Source of the DNA: Hermatobates lingyangjiaoensis
Lineage: Eukaryota; Arthropoda; Insecta; Hemiptera; Hermatobatidae
Assembly: GCA_026182355.1 (NCBI GenBank)
Contig: JAPFBL010000240.1
Span: 481,960-545,959, forward strand
Direction of reading: 5' to 3'
Length of the DNA stretch: 64,000 bases
Shown here: positions 26,001-33,437 of the stretch, one piece after another
How the letters are laid out: each line of letters opens with the position of its first letter
Position numbering within the stretch: the first letter of the stretch is position 1
Made by a program: the position numbers and the translations under genes
The notes under the pieces: generated by a model
Database searches by the model: none
What the model saw: the letters and a program-made list of their open reading frames with translations, nothing else
What the model was told of the DNA's origin: nothing

Positions 26001-27380
26001 CATCGTACAGGCTTGGACCGACGGTTTAACATCCTACACGGAAACACACAGGCCGAAGATTGGTCCTTTGTGATGATGATGGCCCACACAAAGAAGATTT
26101 ATTCTACATCGGGAATCCTAAATTTTGCCTAACTCAAGTATATTTAGCGCAGTAATCTTTAATCAGTATTTATATGGCCTGTGTCCTTTAGTTTAAGCTA
26201 CGGATAAGGCAATATCGAGTACCGATGTCAGACATTATATTAGTTTTTAGTCTTTTAGTATTGAGTGTTTCTTAGTTATAAGTTAGTTTAGTTTCCACCT
26301 CGAGGGGAATATTTTAGTACCTTGAGGCGTAGTGATAAGTTGAGTTAGTCTTGATTGTGTATTTATATGTCTTCGTTATATGTGTTCTCTAGTTAAAGTG
26401 CAAATGGTATGGGAATTTTGAGTACCTTATCAGTAATTATCTCCGCATGTTACCTGGGCTTTAACTTGTCTATTACTCTTGGCCTAGGTACCGTTTTGCG
26501 GAGTAACTGTCAGAATTGCGTTGCTTGAGGTGCCCTCGGGCACTTCCATGTTCAATGGAGGTGGCTAAAGGGTAATTTGTCAACAAGGCGGCCTGGCTTG
26601 ACTAAGCGGTTATGGCACAAAATGCCGAGGAACGCGAAGATCAAAACGGGTTTAACGTCCTCGAAGAGGGACGACGTGTTCAGATTTATTTACCTCCGAT
26701 GTTAATAAATAGAGGGCCAGAGTGATTATTGAACTCAGGAACTACCAGTTTAAAGAGGAACACTTAGCTAACGTGTCAATAGTTATGCCTGAAGAACACT
26801 ACGTGTTCGAAACGCGTTGTTTAGATCATTAAGCTTGTATATATGGAGACAATAGACAATAACCTCCCTGCATAGCAAGGTCTCGCTTCAATTGTTTTTG
26901 ATAATAATTGACATTTTGGGGCTCGGGATCGGACTTAAGTTCTTAACTCTAACTTCAAACCATCGGATAAAATACTTGGACAATATATAACAGTAGTTTT
27001 ACATTACTACCCGTGATTAGTAATTAATATGAGTTTAATAAATAAGTATTTCAGATTGTCGTATATCCTCCCAGTGCTTCTAAAACAGCGCATTTTAAAA
27101 AAAAATGACAGACTCTGACTGTGGTCGAGCGCGAAAAAAAAACAAGGCAAGATGGTTATTAATAATTTTCGTTTAATAAATGATACATATTACACTGTAA
27201 CGATAGCTGTAAAATAATTCAATGATTCCTTATCAACTATCTTATTCATTCAACAATACAGTTATATTATCCAACGCAAAAATAAACTACTGACTCTTTT
27301 TGTCCCTTACCATTGGTCCACGCTCCCTGAACGCTTCTGCCATTCAATACCAGTAATGACACCAGCACGATAGGTACCAT
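5876..27380 (-). CDS. Gene 1: eight-exon gene for a 386-residue single-pass membrane coiled-coil protein, family not recognised
   Basis: The exons, in coding order, are 27380-27311, 21801-21683, 16453-16341, 13018-12872, 11326-11167, 9371-9112, 7484-7377 and 6059-5876. Every junction has AG and GT at the intron ends and every split codon joins in frame (1161 nt, stop TAA). Residues 1-19 look like a signal peptide ([19 protein letters not shown]). Residues 37-60 form one hydrophobic membrane segment. Residues 61-110 hold a Trp/Cys-rich stretch with [11 protein letters not shown]. Residues about 115-275 are rich in heptad-like L, E, K, R and Q and should form a coiled coil. The tail has RRRR followed by an acidic run ([12 protein letters not shown]). 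I infer a type I protein of the ER or secretory membrane with its coiled coil in the cytosol. STIM, TANGO1/cTAGE and golgins were considered, but no signature of any of them is visible. A candidate AATAAA lies at 5853-5848, 23 nt past the stop. Alternative exons cannot be excluded. Confidence 0.8.
6151..6350. repeat. Foldback element, family 2, next to (TA)n
   Basis: Arms 6151-6210 and about 6291-6350 are reverse complements (cacagacataactcacatcg against cgatgtgagttatgtctgtg). The left side abuts (TA)n at 6128-6152. A hammerhead-like core lies on the minus strand of the left arm; the right arm lacks it. The 62-residue frame at 6239-6427 is a by-product. Confidence 0.75.
6202..6239 (-). ncRNA. 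Hammerhead-ribozyme-like motif (family 2)
   Basis: In order on the minus strand: stem-I strand CACCTC, core CTGATGA, a one-base C, stem II GAC/GTC with loop GATG, GAA, palindrome ATAT, C, then GATGTG. CACCTC and GATGTG pair at five of six positions. The base before stem II is unpaired, which may weaken activity. Diverged relatives are at 22998, 30465, 45918, 52475, 53556 and 59580. Confidence 0.5.
6395..6735 (+). repeat. Foldback family 3 arms
   Basis: The right arm holds gcctatgaaaaaggttttaa, then ccgaaacgtcggcaacg and ttgaccgaatcccgatcaga. The left side, ggtgtgttctctgatcggg at about 6427, is the complementary border. The same family recurs at 8500-8930, 35020-35190, 46770-46870, 48110-48250, 53400-53440 and 62385-62985. 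Confidence 0.7.
6747..6823. repeat. (TC)n-(TA)n compound microsatellite
   Basis: About 30 bp of tctctc runs into about 48 bp of tatata. Frames of SLSLSL and YIYIYI on both strands come from it. Confidence 0.95.
6913..7147. repeat. Foldback element, family 1, complete
   Basis: Two arms of about 100 bp (6913-7015 and 7031-7147) are reverse complements, with (TA)n outside. Each arm reads outward gactctgatgaagacc, ggttgaaagatcttagtc, tgtggtttgatcattgattg and cacgt(a/g)tttatgtgaaatc. The same arms recur about ten times in the window. Confidence 0.85.
7031..7073 (+). ncRNA. Hammerhead-ribozyme-like motif (family 1)
   Basis: GACT, CTGATGA, a hairpin region with ACCG/CGGT, GAA, the palindrome AGATCT, T, then AGTC. 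Stem I (GACT/AGTC) pairs perfectly over 4 bp. Two bases before and one after stem II are unpaired. Confidence 0.45.
7377..7484 (-). CDS. Gene 1 exon 7
   Basis: The acceptor is tttattttag|CGAAAG and the donor is CTGAAAG|GTATTG. It codes [20 protein letters not shown], then [15 protein letters not shown]. The sequence is acidic and probably unstructured. Phases 2/1 on entry and 2/1 on exit match both neighbouring exons. Confidence 0.75.
8300..8400 (+). repeat. Single arm of foldback family 1
   Basis: One sense arm only, ending in (TA)n. It contains a hammerhead-like core at 8314-8356 with CTGACGA and GAAAGATCTT, stem I GACT/AGTC. Confidence 0.75.
8500..8930. repeat. Foldback family 3, several arms
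   Basis: The stretch at 8500-8610 is a sense arm (cttatgaaaaaggttttaa, ccgaaacgttggtaatgag, tgaagaactgaccgagtccc). The stretches 8630-8745 and 8805-8910 form an inverted pair with aattttccaggataaaaatc and its complement. (TA)n of about 43 bp follows at 8907-8949. Confidence 0.7.
9112..9371 (-). CDS. Gene 1 exon 6 (coiled coil, GC-rich island)
   Basis: The acceptor is ggcactag|GAGAAAC and the donor is TCCTA|GTAAAC. The unspliced frame would hit TAG exactly at the donor, so unspliced RNA would make a protein ending SSLS. It codes [20 protein letters not shown] and similar heptads, then a Ser/Ala-rich linker ([20 protein letters not shown]). The exon is far more GC-rich than its surroundings, which supports real coding. 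Confidence 0.8.
9602..10186 (+). mobile_element. hAT-type MITE, 585 bp, with perfect 8-bp target duplication
   Basis: The left end is cagaggtttccaaag and the right end gtttgagaatctctg, imperfect inverted repeats of the hAT type. The 8-bp atctagac occurs directly outside both ends (9594-9601 and 10187-10194). It has no transposase. The related copy at 33935-34634 aligns along its length. Confidence 0.88.
10225..10440 (+). repeat. tRNA-like SINE fragment or tRNA pseudogene
   Basis: An A-box-like tatagcgcgttggac, an anticodon-loop-like cttgtaa and a B-box gtgggttcgatcacc occur in tRNA order and spacing. The acceptor stem does not pair and a longer tail follows (gccaagatgcctgtc), so it is not a working tRNA gene. 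It differs from the main SINE family here. Confidence 0.5.
11167..11326 (-). CDS. Gene 1 exon 5 (coiled coil)
   Basis: The acceptor is taatttcag|ATCTAG. The donor is ATGGAT|GTGTGT, which is weak but is the only one that keeps the frame into exon 6. The exon is rich in Glu, Lys and Leu ([20 protein letters not shown], then [11 protein letters not shown]), typical of a coiled coil, and ends with QRIMD. Confidence 0.75.
12410..12595 (+). repeat. Outlying copy of the SINE-derived satellite unit
   Basis: One unit (tgagccactacgatgtcagg to ccaaataataaatgtgagag, then the start of a second) lies 1.4 kb before the main array, in the intron between exons 4 and 5 of gene 1. Confidence 0.8.
12872..13018 (-). 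CDS. Gene 1 exon 4 (start of coiled coil)
   Basis: The acceptor is actggttttag|AAATTAC and the donor is CACAG|GTCAGT. It codes [17 protein letters not shown], then [20 protein letters not shown] and [11 protein letters not shown]. Hydrophobic residues spaced by charged ones start the coiled coil about halfway through. It both enters and leaves in phase 2. Confidence 0.8.
13940..16271 (+). repeat. SINE with its body amplified into a 16-copy satellite
   Basis: 13940-14050 is a SINE head with a B box (taggttcgatctcacc). The block actcactaaatacaatgagg then occurs 16 times between about 14060 and 16140, and 16204-16271 is a SINE tail. Units are of two lengths, about 121 and about 151 bp, mostly alternating. 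The long unit adds gatgtcaggtaactctctaa. The short unit adds agctgtcgccactaaactga. The array lies in the gene 1 intron between exons 3 and 4. Confidence 0.93.
16341..16453 (-). CDS. Gene 1 exon 3 (Trp/Cys-rich juxtamembrane segment)
   Basis: The acceptor is ttacattgtag|TTTGGG and the donor is TTTTAG|GTACCA. It codes [37 protein letters not shown] and a split Arg codon. The composition (three aromatic residues, two Cys) differs from the coiled coil that follows. It lies just downstream of the SINE-derived satellite in genome coordinates. Confidence 0.75.
16720..17050. repeat. Foldback element, family 4
   Basis: The inverted arms contain caagtttaataatctaaaca and its complement, with tgttcttctccaggcataaa against tatgcttgaagaagaacact. 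Sister copies are at 24730-24950, 25100-25400, 26785-26860, 32630-32730 and 41780-41975. The hammerhead-like cores in this copy are mutated. Confidence 0.75.
17158..17495. repeat. Long inverted repeat, arms about 130 bp
   Basis: The arms 17158-17290 and 17358-17490 are nearly complementary (gacttcgtggccgaatacag against gctgtattcggctacgaagt). A spacer of about 70 bp separates them. It has no relation to the hammerhead-like families. Class unknown. Confidence 0.8.
17650..17817. repeat. Near-perfect palindrome, about 165 bp with almost no loop
   Basis: The arms meet at agatccaggatcc (about 17735). The left arm has cgtaaagtctcagaaaagct and the right arm has its complement, with only a few mismatches. 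It may be a MITE or a young hairpin element; no target duplication was identified. Confidence 0.85.
17982..18335. repeat. Two foldbacks of family 1 around (TA)n
   Basis: 17982-18068 is a shortened foldback. (TA)n follows at 18066-18122, then a longer foldback at 18143-18335. The core of the second copy reads CTAACGA in place of CTGACGA, so the key G is lost. Confidence 0.75.
19080..19290. repeat. Foldback related to family 4
   Basis: Inverted arms have caacaggtttcggacctt and its partner gagttcgaaacctgttgttg, plus gttcttcttcaggtatgc against gcagatgtaaacctgaagaa. The cores are degenerate. Confidence 0.6.
19870..20545 (+). repeat. Tandem repeat, five diverged copies of 130-200 bp
   Basis: The block cgagcacgcaagccagtggg, followed by ctaccctggctccattcctt and an AT-rich part, occurs near 19885, 20020, 20220, 20350 and 20485. 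Two short frames (19938-20153, 20470-20661) with RRARKxVGYPG come from it. Confidence 0.8.
20695..21427 (+). mobile_element. Non-autonomous Helitron with duplicated 5' part
   Basis: The 5' end type tctatatat followed by cttcgtggctctgtatgtat occurs at 20695 and again at 21008. The segment from about 20820 to 21003 is repeated at 21040-21210. The 3' end has the hairpin cccgggcaacgccggg (21398-21413) close to the terminus, as in Helitrons. No Rep/helicase gene is present; the frames here are by-products. Confidence 0.75.
21430..22914. other. AT-rich; only exon 2 of gene 1 recognised
   Basis: Apart from exon 2 (21683-21801) the region is simple AT-rich intron sequence without repeats I could classify. 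Confidence 0.5.
21683..21801 (-). CDS. Gene 1 exon 2 (membrane segment)
   Basis: The acceptor is tgtttacag|GAAAC and the donor is GACAAG|GTAACT. The exon opens with the last two bases of a Gly codon. It codes [10 protein letters not shown] and then an uncharged run ([17 protein letters not shown]) ending in KDK, which is the only clear transmembrane helix in the protein. It ends on a codon boundary. Confidence 0.8.
22915..23340. repeat. (TA)n, family 2 remnant, (TA)n, family 1 foldback, (TA)n
   Basis: 22955-23058 is a single family 2 arm (minus-strand core CTGATGA with GAAATATA). 23097-23335 is a family 1 foldback with a hammerhead-like core at 23213-23255 (GACT, CTGACGA, GAAAGATCTT, AGTC). 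Three (TA)n tracts separate and border them. Confidence 0.8.
24730..24950. repeat. Foldback element, family 4, well kept
   Basis: The arms are complementary (aaacaacgcatttcgaacac against gtgttcgaaacgcgttgttt). The sense arm 24859-24895 carries CTGAAGA, A, stem II GAACAC/GTGTTC, GAA, palindrome ACGCGT and T. Stem I is only 1-2 bp in this copy. Confidence 0.8.
25090..25405. repeat. Foldback element, family 4, nested pair
   Basis: The outer border gtggtatttactcattgcag is matched by aaaccattt-type sequence near 25380. The inner arms (aaatggataaacagacaaaa against tttgtctatttatccatttt) surround tgttcgaaatgcgttgttgt. The CTGANGA half is missing. Confidence 0.75.
25931..26220 (-). repeat. SINE fragments, reverse strand
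   Basis: Two partial tails or bodies (taaattttagctaactcaag and taaattttgcctaactcaag, with cacaaaga and gtacaggcttgg blocks) match the complement of the main SINE. Confidence 0.65.
26646..26776 (-). repeat. SINE head fragment, reverse strand
   Basis: The sequence ggacgacgtgttcagattta, then gggccagagtgattattgaa and ctcaggaactaccagttt, is the complement of the SINE 5' half. Confidence 0.7.
26785..26862 (+). repeat. Family 4 single arm
   Basis: The sequence tatgcctgaagaacactacg, then tgttcgaaacgcgttgttta, is one sense arm with a 3-bp deletion in the CTGAAGA-to-stem-II part. It runs directly into an LTR-like sequence. Confidence 0.7.
26845..27010 (+). repeat. LTR-edge-like repeat, copy 1
   Basis: The sequence cctccctgcatagcaaggtc to taattgaca is followed by ttttggggctcgggatc, which looks like an LTR end and a primer-binding site. 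The same 155 bp occurs at 29155-29310. No gag or pol was found, so the class is not proven. Confidence 0.45.
27311..27380 (-). CDS. Gene 1 exon 1 (start codon, signal peptide)
   Basis: The ATG is at 27380-27378 in the context gaagaATGG. It is followed by a hydrophobic run ([11 protein letters not shown]) and a plausible cleavage site after SVQG. The donor is CAATG|GTAAGG, leaving one base of a split codon. I chose this ATG because it directly precedes the hydrophobic run and the phase fits exon 2. Confidence 0.72.
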
Positions 27381-27894
27381 TCTTCCTGGTTTTGTCCCTA
27401 TTTCATCTAGGATTTCTCAGCCATTTCACACAATGATTTAGCAGAAAACTTTTCTAAAACTGATAAGAAAATATTATTTAAAATCACTGTTCTTTTAATC
27501 TTTGAAATCACAGGTAAAGTGATATATACTTGTTGAATCATTTCAGGATGACAATTGTCAGTACTTAGTTAAACTTTAAACTTTATTTAATAATAACTCT
27601 AAGTAAATTTATATGATTTAATCATAAATTGGCTCAAGTTTTCAATTTCTGTTATTTAATTAAGTTTCAGTTTAATGAGATACGGCTGTTTAACAATCTC
27701 CTTCGATCTGTTGTTGATAGCAGAAATATTAAGAGCTCCAAAACTTAAGTGCTGATTGAACTGTTGTGTATAGAATTAATTCAAAATATTTCAAAATTCA
27801 GGGAGTCCAAGTGTTGGCTTACTCTAGTTTTGAAAGTTAGGGATTTTAATATAGTTTTGAGAAATTATTTTACATAAACAAGAATTTGGAATGG

Positions 27895-28082
27895 TACATG
27901 GTAAATTTCATAATTATTTGTATACTATGGGAGCAGACCTTCTTTCAAACATATTTCATTAAATTGTTTGCTGATTTTTATTTTTTCGTATTTTCTACGA
28001 AATTAATTAGAAGATTGGAAAAGTTATCTATAAAATACGAAAAAATAAAAATTGGCAAGCAATTTCATGAAATATATATATA
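27895..28082. mobile_element. Penelope-like element N-terminal fragment, snapback of two arms
   Basis: The minus strand codes KQFNEICLKEGLLP, a stop, then YTNN. The plus strand codes RLEKLSIKYEKIKIGKQFHE. Both are the basic leader and F-x3-C-x4-LLP-x-YT motif seen upstream of the reverse transcriptase in Penelope-like elements. The arms are inverted copies of one another. No reverse transcriptase domain follows. Confidence 0.65.
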
Positions 28083-28811
28083 GTAATCCCTATCTAGTTC
28101 GCGGTTCAGTTTTCGCGGGTTCAGTGTTTTGCGAGGTCCTAAAATGTTCAATTAAAAATTAAAAAATATAGAAAAATATTCAACTGTAATTGCAGTAAAA
28201 TATAAAAAAATACAACTCGTAATGAAAAAGTACAGTAGTTAGTATTAGAGTAGAAAATATACAGGATTTTTTTCTGTGCGATCGAGAAAGATATCAAACA
28301 ACCAGTAACTTGCTGGGTCAAAATATATTCTACTGTATTAAATTAAAGACTAATAAAAGCTATTAAAAAATATTCGATAATGACTAAAAATTAATGAAAA
28401 ATATTAAAATATAATCAATTGTAACAAGAGAATAATCAAAATATCAAAAAATAGAAATTGAAATTAAAAAAAAAAATAATCAAAGATGGTTCCTTTTATC
28501 TGATTGGCTAATTCATATCGCCCTACTTCGAGCTCTACAATACATTAAATGTATAATTCTCTCTCTCTTTCTCTCTTATAGTCTTTAAAGATGTCATTTT
28601 TTTTATTAATTATTTCTTTTTTTTTCTTTTTGTTTTCCATTTTTATTTACAACACAGTACAGTATTCAGTAAGGTCAGGATTCTCTCTCTGTTGGAAAGG
28701 TCCTTGTTTGAGCTTTAGAGGCTTTTATAAAGTCGCGTCCATTATTCGCGGATTTTCGCTTTTCGCGGGAGTCTTCGGTCCCCATTATCCACGAAAAGTG
28801 AGGGATTACTA
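28081..28811 (+). mobile_element. Non-autonomous pogo/Tigger-like DNA transposon
   Basis: The left end gtaatccctatctagttcgc and the right end cacgaaaagtgagggattac are imperfect inverted repeats beside TA. Inside are the cgcgg- and cgcggg-rich stretches typical of Tigger-type termini (attcgcggattttcgctttt). The middle is AT-rich and noncoding. It sits directly against the Penelope snapback. Confidence 0.6.
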
Positions 28812-28829
28812 TATATATATATATATGAT

Positions 28830-29060
28830 TGGCTATTTGATGAGCAAATGAATTAGTTTTTTCGTGAGGAGTAGGAGGTTCTTGAAGTTCTACTCCTCTC
28901 CGGCTCTTATAAAGACACGTATTTAGTGCATTTTGAATGTGGAGTTACTTCAATCAACGTGACAAATATTTGAAGGGCTCACAGTCCCTTAGGAAGTCAA
29001 AGTATTGCCTTGTGACATCAGCATCTATGCGTGGAAATCCCATGGTCCGTTCTTCATTGT
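28830..29060. repeat. Unclassified repeat, partner at 55040-55385
   Basis: Shared blocks with 55040-55385 include cacgtatttag(t/g)gcat, gacgaa/gacaaatatttg and ttgccttgtgacatcagc. It begins at a (TA)n tract. The partner copy is a foldback. Confidence 0.6.
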
Positions 29061-29154
29061 TGCCAGATTCCTGTTGAGACTTGTTACTAAACAATGAAGC
29101 CTCTGTCGTCCTGCCAGGAAAGGTGAAGGACTCGCTCAGTATATACGGGTACTG

Positions 29155-29310
29155 ACAATAGACATTAACCTCCCTGAATAGCAAGGTCTCGCTTCAATTG
29201 TTTTTTGATAATAATTGACATTTTGGGGCTCGGGATCAGACTTAAGTTCTTAACTCTAACTTCAAACCATCAGATAAAATACTTGGTCAAAATATAACAG
29301 TAGCTTGACA
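29155..29310 (+). repeat. LTR-edge-like repeat, copy 2
   Basis: Over 90% of positions match 26845-27010 by eye, including ttttggggctcgggatc. The 76-residue minus-strand frame at 28954-29184 overlaps its left end and is not a recognised protein. Confidence 0.45.
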
Positions 29311-30179
29311 TAATTGTGATGATATTTAGCAAACAATCCAATTCATAATAGAAGAAGTAATGGGTATTTTGCTCTTTTTAGCTCTTCTTATCTATAGATT
29401 ACCTAAAGAGTTACATTTTATTGTACATAGAAACCTACTAATGCACTTCAAAATGCCCAGTTTTATTCTATCTTTTAAAGAAATCATAAAATATTTGTTT
29501 TTAACTCCTCTGAATTCATTTATGATGGAATAACCAACACATTACAATATTTCATCCATTAAAATACTGCTCCTTTTACTTATATTGACTAAATTTTAAA
29601 TCTTCTTAAAACTACCAGAAACTTGTTTAATGTCAATTTCAATAGTTTTACCATGAGTCACTGGACCACTTCCTAGATTTACTGGCAACTTTGGCTGACG
29701 TTGGTGATATCTACAATTATATTCTATATATTATTACAACACTCTGTTTACTTATTTACTTTAGTACAGGTAAAACTTAACATACCTGTTATTCCCAGTT
29801 TATACCAAATTATTGAAATAAATATAAGTGAACACAGTGAGTAGTTTATTAATTTATGGAATAATCAAATTAAATGGACAGAAGAATGAACAAGAAGTTC
29901 TCTATACATAAATAAGGTAAAACTAATGACAACACATGTAAAATCTTTTACTGAAAAGGAATAAACCTTATTAGTGGTTTGCACGAAATATAAAGTCCGT
30001 TTTTTTTTAATTGTGGTTCAGACGATGTTTTTATTTCATGTGTTTTCTGTGACGTCTGTAAAGTTAATTTGAGATTTCCTGTATTGAATCAGTTATGACG
30101 TAGGCAGATTATTCTACACCCTTGACAAACGCACAACAAAAGTTTTAGTCTTGTTGTTTTGATTTATTTAAGTTTTGGT

Positions 30180-30180
30180 C

Positions 30181-30226
<46 letters not shown>

Positions 30227-30365
30227 GAGTTCAAGATAACAAAGAGCAACACACAAAGTAGGGAAACACACTTACAGACTAAAATTTTCTGGTAATCCGT
30301 CTTCAGCAGAAAAGAGAATGAGAGACCAAGCACGTTGTAGACGCAACGGCAAGTAACCCGTTACA

Positions 30366-30400
<35 letters not shown>

Positions 30401-30550
30401 TCGCTCTCCGTTCTTCGACGTGGGGAGATCTCTCTCACTTCGTCCTCTCTTCTAGTCTACTCTCCTGATGACGAACAACAGTTCGAAATATTGAATTCTG
30501 TAAGTTTTCTTTGTATTCTCTTTTCTGTGTCGTGCTTTGTGTAATTTAAA

Positions 30551-30598
<48 letters not shown>

Positions 30599-30600
30599 CA
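30180..30600. repeat. Three (TA)n tracts with foldback remnants
   Basis: (TA)n lies at 30183-30225, 30365-30400 and 30553-30594. Between them are an arm with tgagagaccaagcacgttg and a family 2 arm with CTGATGA, stem II GAAC/GTTC, GAAATATT near 30464-30496. Confidence 0.75.
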
Positions 30601-30915
30601 GATTGAATTTACGGCCTATTTTTTTTTAATTAATTTTTTGGATAACTTTTCCAAAGCCTTTAATAATTCTTAAATTCACAAGGAACTAAGTAGATTTACT
30701 CACCATACGTTTGGTTTTCAATTGTTATATTTTCTCCAACGTTTCAAAACCAAACGTATGGTGAGTTAATCTACTTAGTTCCTTGTGAATTTAAAAAAAT
30801 TATTAAGGGCTTTAGAAAAATTATCTAAAAAATTAATTAAAAAAACAATAGGCCGTAAATTCAATCTAACATGTATTAAGGAAGAACTGTTTTATAATAT
30901 ATAATATATTTATAA

Positions 30916-30950
<35 letters not shown>
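30600..30950. mobile_element. Penelope-like N-terminal fragment, snapback
   Basis: The plus strand 30790-30895 codes LLRALEKLSKKLIKKTIGRK, then FNLTCIKEELFYN, before running into (TA)n. The left arm 30600-30715 is the reverse complement (ttacggcctatttt and ccatacgtttggttttcaa). The F-N-x2-C-x-K-E motif aligns with the fragments at 27.9, 52.8, 60.0 and 63.0 kb. Confidence 0.6.
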
Positions 30951-30953
<3 letters not shown>

Positions 30954-30959
30954 GATTTC

Positions 30960-32620
30960 ACATAAACAAGTGAAAAATATATTGATAAAAGTATTGTGGA
31001 ATTAATATTTATTATTAATCGTTATGCAATCTAAAGTCTTTTTCCAATTATAAACAAAACTCTGAAAATTTACAGAAAAACTCATGCTGTAGTCGTAGTT
31101 ATGTAATATAAACAACTATTAATGTCACTGGATCTTTATACAAGATAAATTTTGTGCATAATGCAGGTATACCTCAGTTTACCTTGTTTTGACTTAAGCT
31201 AATCTCTATTATATGTCGGCTTTCAAAATAAATACATAAAAAAATAAAAAAAAATAAAGTTTACGTCAGATATTCAACTTTATGATTGTCTGCTACAAAT
31301 AATGGAATCATAATATCACTAGAAAACAATTATAATCAGGAGTCACAATTATATGCACGAGTGGGTATTTTATCACACTACAGAGTAGCTATAGGAGAAT
31401 GAATATTGATCCATGACGAAATCTTACTGGCTATTTACATTTATATCACATTTCAGAATGATCTCATACATTTTTTGTTCAGCCTAAGAAGAGAAAAAAA
31501 ATTTTTTTTTTTATTTTAACCTTATTATTACAAAAATAATTATTTCTGTATTTAACTCTAACCTTAAAGAAGGCTTCCATTTTATGTTACAGCAAAACAA
31601 ATTCATAAAGAACGCATTCCTGATGTACGGTAAACATCAAATTTTACGCTATTCATTACCAATATTATTCTCATATTAAGCAGTATTAAAAGTAAAAATT
31701 TATTTGTCTGTAAGCTTACAATAGATTATTAGCCTTATGTTATTGAAAATAAAGTACGTTTTCGGAAAGGTGATTTTCGGTTTAGCCTAGGTTAGTTGAT
31801 TCGACTAAAAGTAGCTTCTCCTGGTCCCAATTAAGGACGTAAGGTGAGGTATACCAGTAATCTAAAACTAGGATATTTAAAGATCTTATGTTTTAGTTGT
31901 ATTTATGCACTATTTTAAACAATAGTCAGTGTCATTGGCTAGAAAAAAACTGCTATGGGTTACAAAAAGTGGAATAAGATAATGTTTTTCCAACCTTAGG
32001 TTAGTAAAACAAAGTGCAATAATAGCATATATATTGAGGAATAAAAGGATTGCTTTTTGAATACAGTTAATAACAATGAAAAACAAAGTATAAATAAAAA
32101 TTGATGAATTAATAAATGTATTTGTAGATGAGGTGAAGGATTTTCCTAGGAATTGTGGAAATCGGAATGATTAGGAATAGGATATGGCCTTGCTGTTGGC
32201 TATGAGGGCACGTGGCTCTCCAATTAACCTGAGCAGCTAGCCAACCTCTTCAAACCTGAACTGTAATAAAGCATTCCACTTAAAAAGAACCATACTTACG
32301 CATAAATATACTAATTAAATCATTAGTAAAGACAAAGGTCTGTTAATTAAGGATTTTATCTTAAAAGGCCAATAATAAATTATATGGGTTATCGGGCTGT
32401 TAACAGACATGCAAACACTGCATGGCATGCAAAAACCTAATTATAACCCAATTATGCTCCCTTTAAATCATGTACCGTATATATATGTTAAAAACGAATA
32501 AGATAAGTCATTTTAAATCTGGATTACAGTCAACTTTAATAAGTAAGCATAATATCAAACTCGTTGACAACTAACTGATTTTTAACACATGAATTGTGCA
32601 ATCCGTAATCCGTGTGTTAT
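30960..32620. other. AT-rich intergenic, nothing recognised
   Basis: No coding frame above 50 residues with plausible composition and no repeat borders were seen. Confidence 0.5.
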
Positions 32621-32624
32621 TTGA

Positions 32625-32735
32625 TCATACTGGGGTAAATAGATAAAAAAAAGTCTCCACAAACAAAAGAGAAGCCTTTTTATTCTAAGCGTTTCGAACT
32701 CTTTGTGACCATCGTCAGGTAAACTTTCAGTGGAA
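32625..32735 (-). repeat. Family 4 arm, single
   Basis: The minus strand has CTGACGA, then a stretch ending AGAGTTC, GAAACGCTT. The outer part gataaaaaaaagtctccaca matches sister copies. It lies just before a SINE. Confidence 0.65.
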
Positions 32736-32783
32736 GCAGTAGAGGACCGAACAGTCTGTGATGATCGTTACACAATACGGTAG

Positions 32784-33114
32784 GGGGCCAGGCTATCTCA
32801 GTGGTTACGTGCTCACCTCTGAACTGAGAGGACCGGGGTTCAATCCTCACCTGGCCCTCGATTTATTCACGCGGGAGGTGAATAAATCTGAGCACGTCGT
32901 CCCTCAGAGAAAGACGTTAAACTTTCGGTCCCGAGCCTGTACGATGTCAGGTACTCGTTAAAGATCCCCACTCTAAATACACTTGAGTTAGGCAAAATTT
33001 AGGACTCCCACTGTAGAATCAATCTTCATTGTGTGGTATCACAAAGGGCCAATGCTCGGCCTAAGTGTGTTCCCTTGTGGGACTACCACTGCAACCTAAC
33101 CTAACCTAACCTAA
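32784..33114 (+). repeat. tRNA-derived SINE, best copy
   Basis: A box: tatctcagtggttacgtgct. B box: ggggttcaatcctcacc. Body: tgagcacgtcgtccctcag and gtacgatgtcaggtactcgt, then cttgagttaggcaaaattta. Tail: four cctaa units. The 67-residue frame at 32758-32961 is read through it and is not a gene. Confidence 0.92.
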
Positions 33115-33437
33115 ATCTCATTGAACTCGTACACTCTGCCTCTATACCCTACGTATTGACATCCCATTGTTGCAACTAAATTGGACATCAGATTTTAAGT
33201 ACTTTAATGACCTTGATAAATGTACATCTTGGGGTATCTCTCACTTTTATAGTTTTAAGTGTGATTTTACAAAAAATTTTATACCTTCCCTGGCTCACAT
33301 TAAGATATAACGTGATTCAAGGATACAATCCATAGCACAAGACATAGGTTGTACATTCTTTCTTATTAACGGTAGTTAAGTCCAATAAAATAAGTTTTGC
33401 AATACTTTCGTATTTCTACATTTGATACAGAATACAT

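Noticed and set aside
32758..32961. 67-residue frame starting MMIVTQYGRGPG
   Set aside because: It is read through the SINE head and body.
33090..33120. Interstitial telomere array
   Set aside because: There are only four CCTAA units, positioned as the SINE tail.
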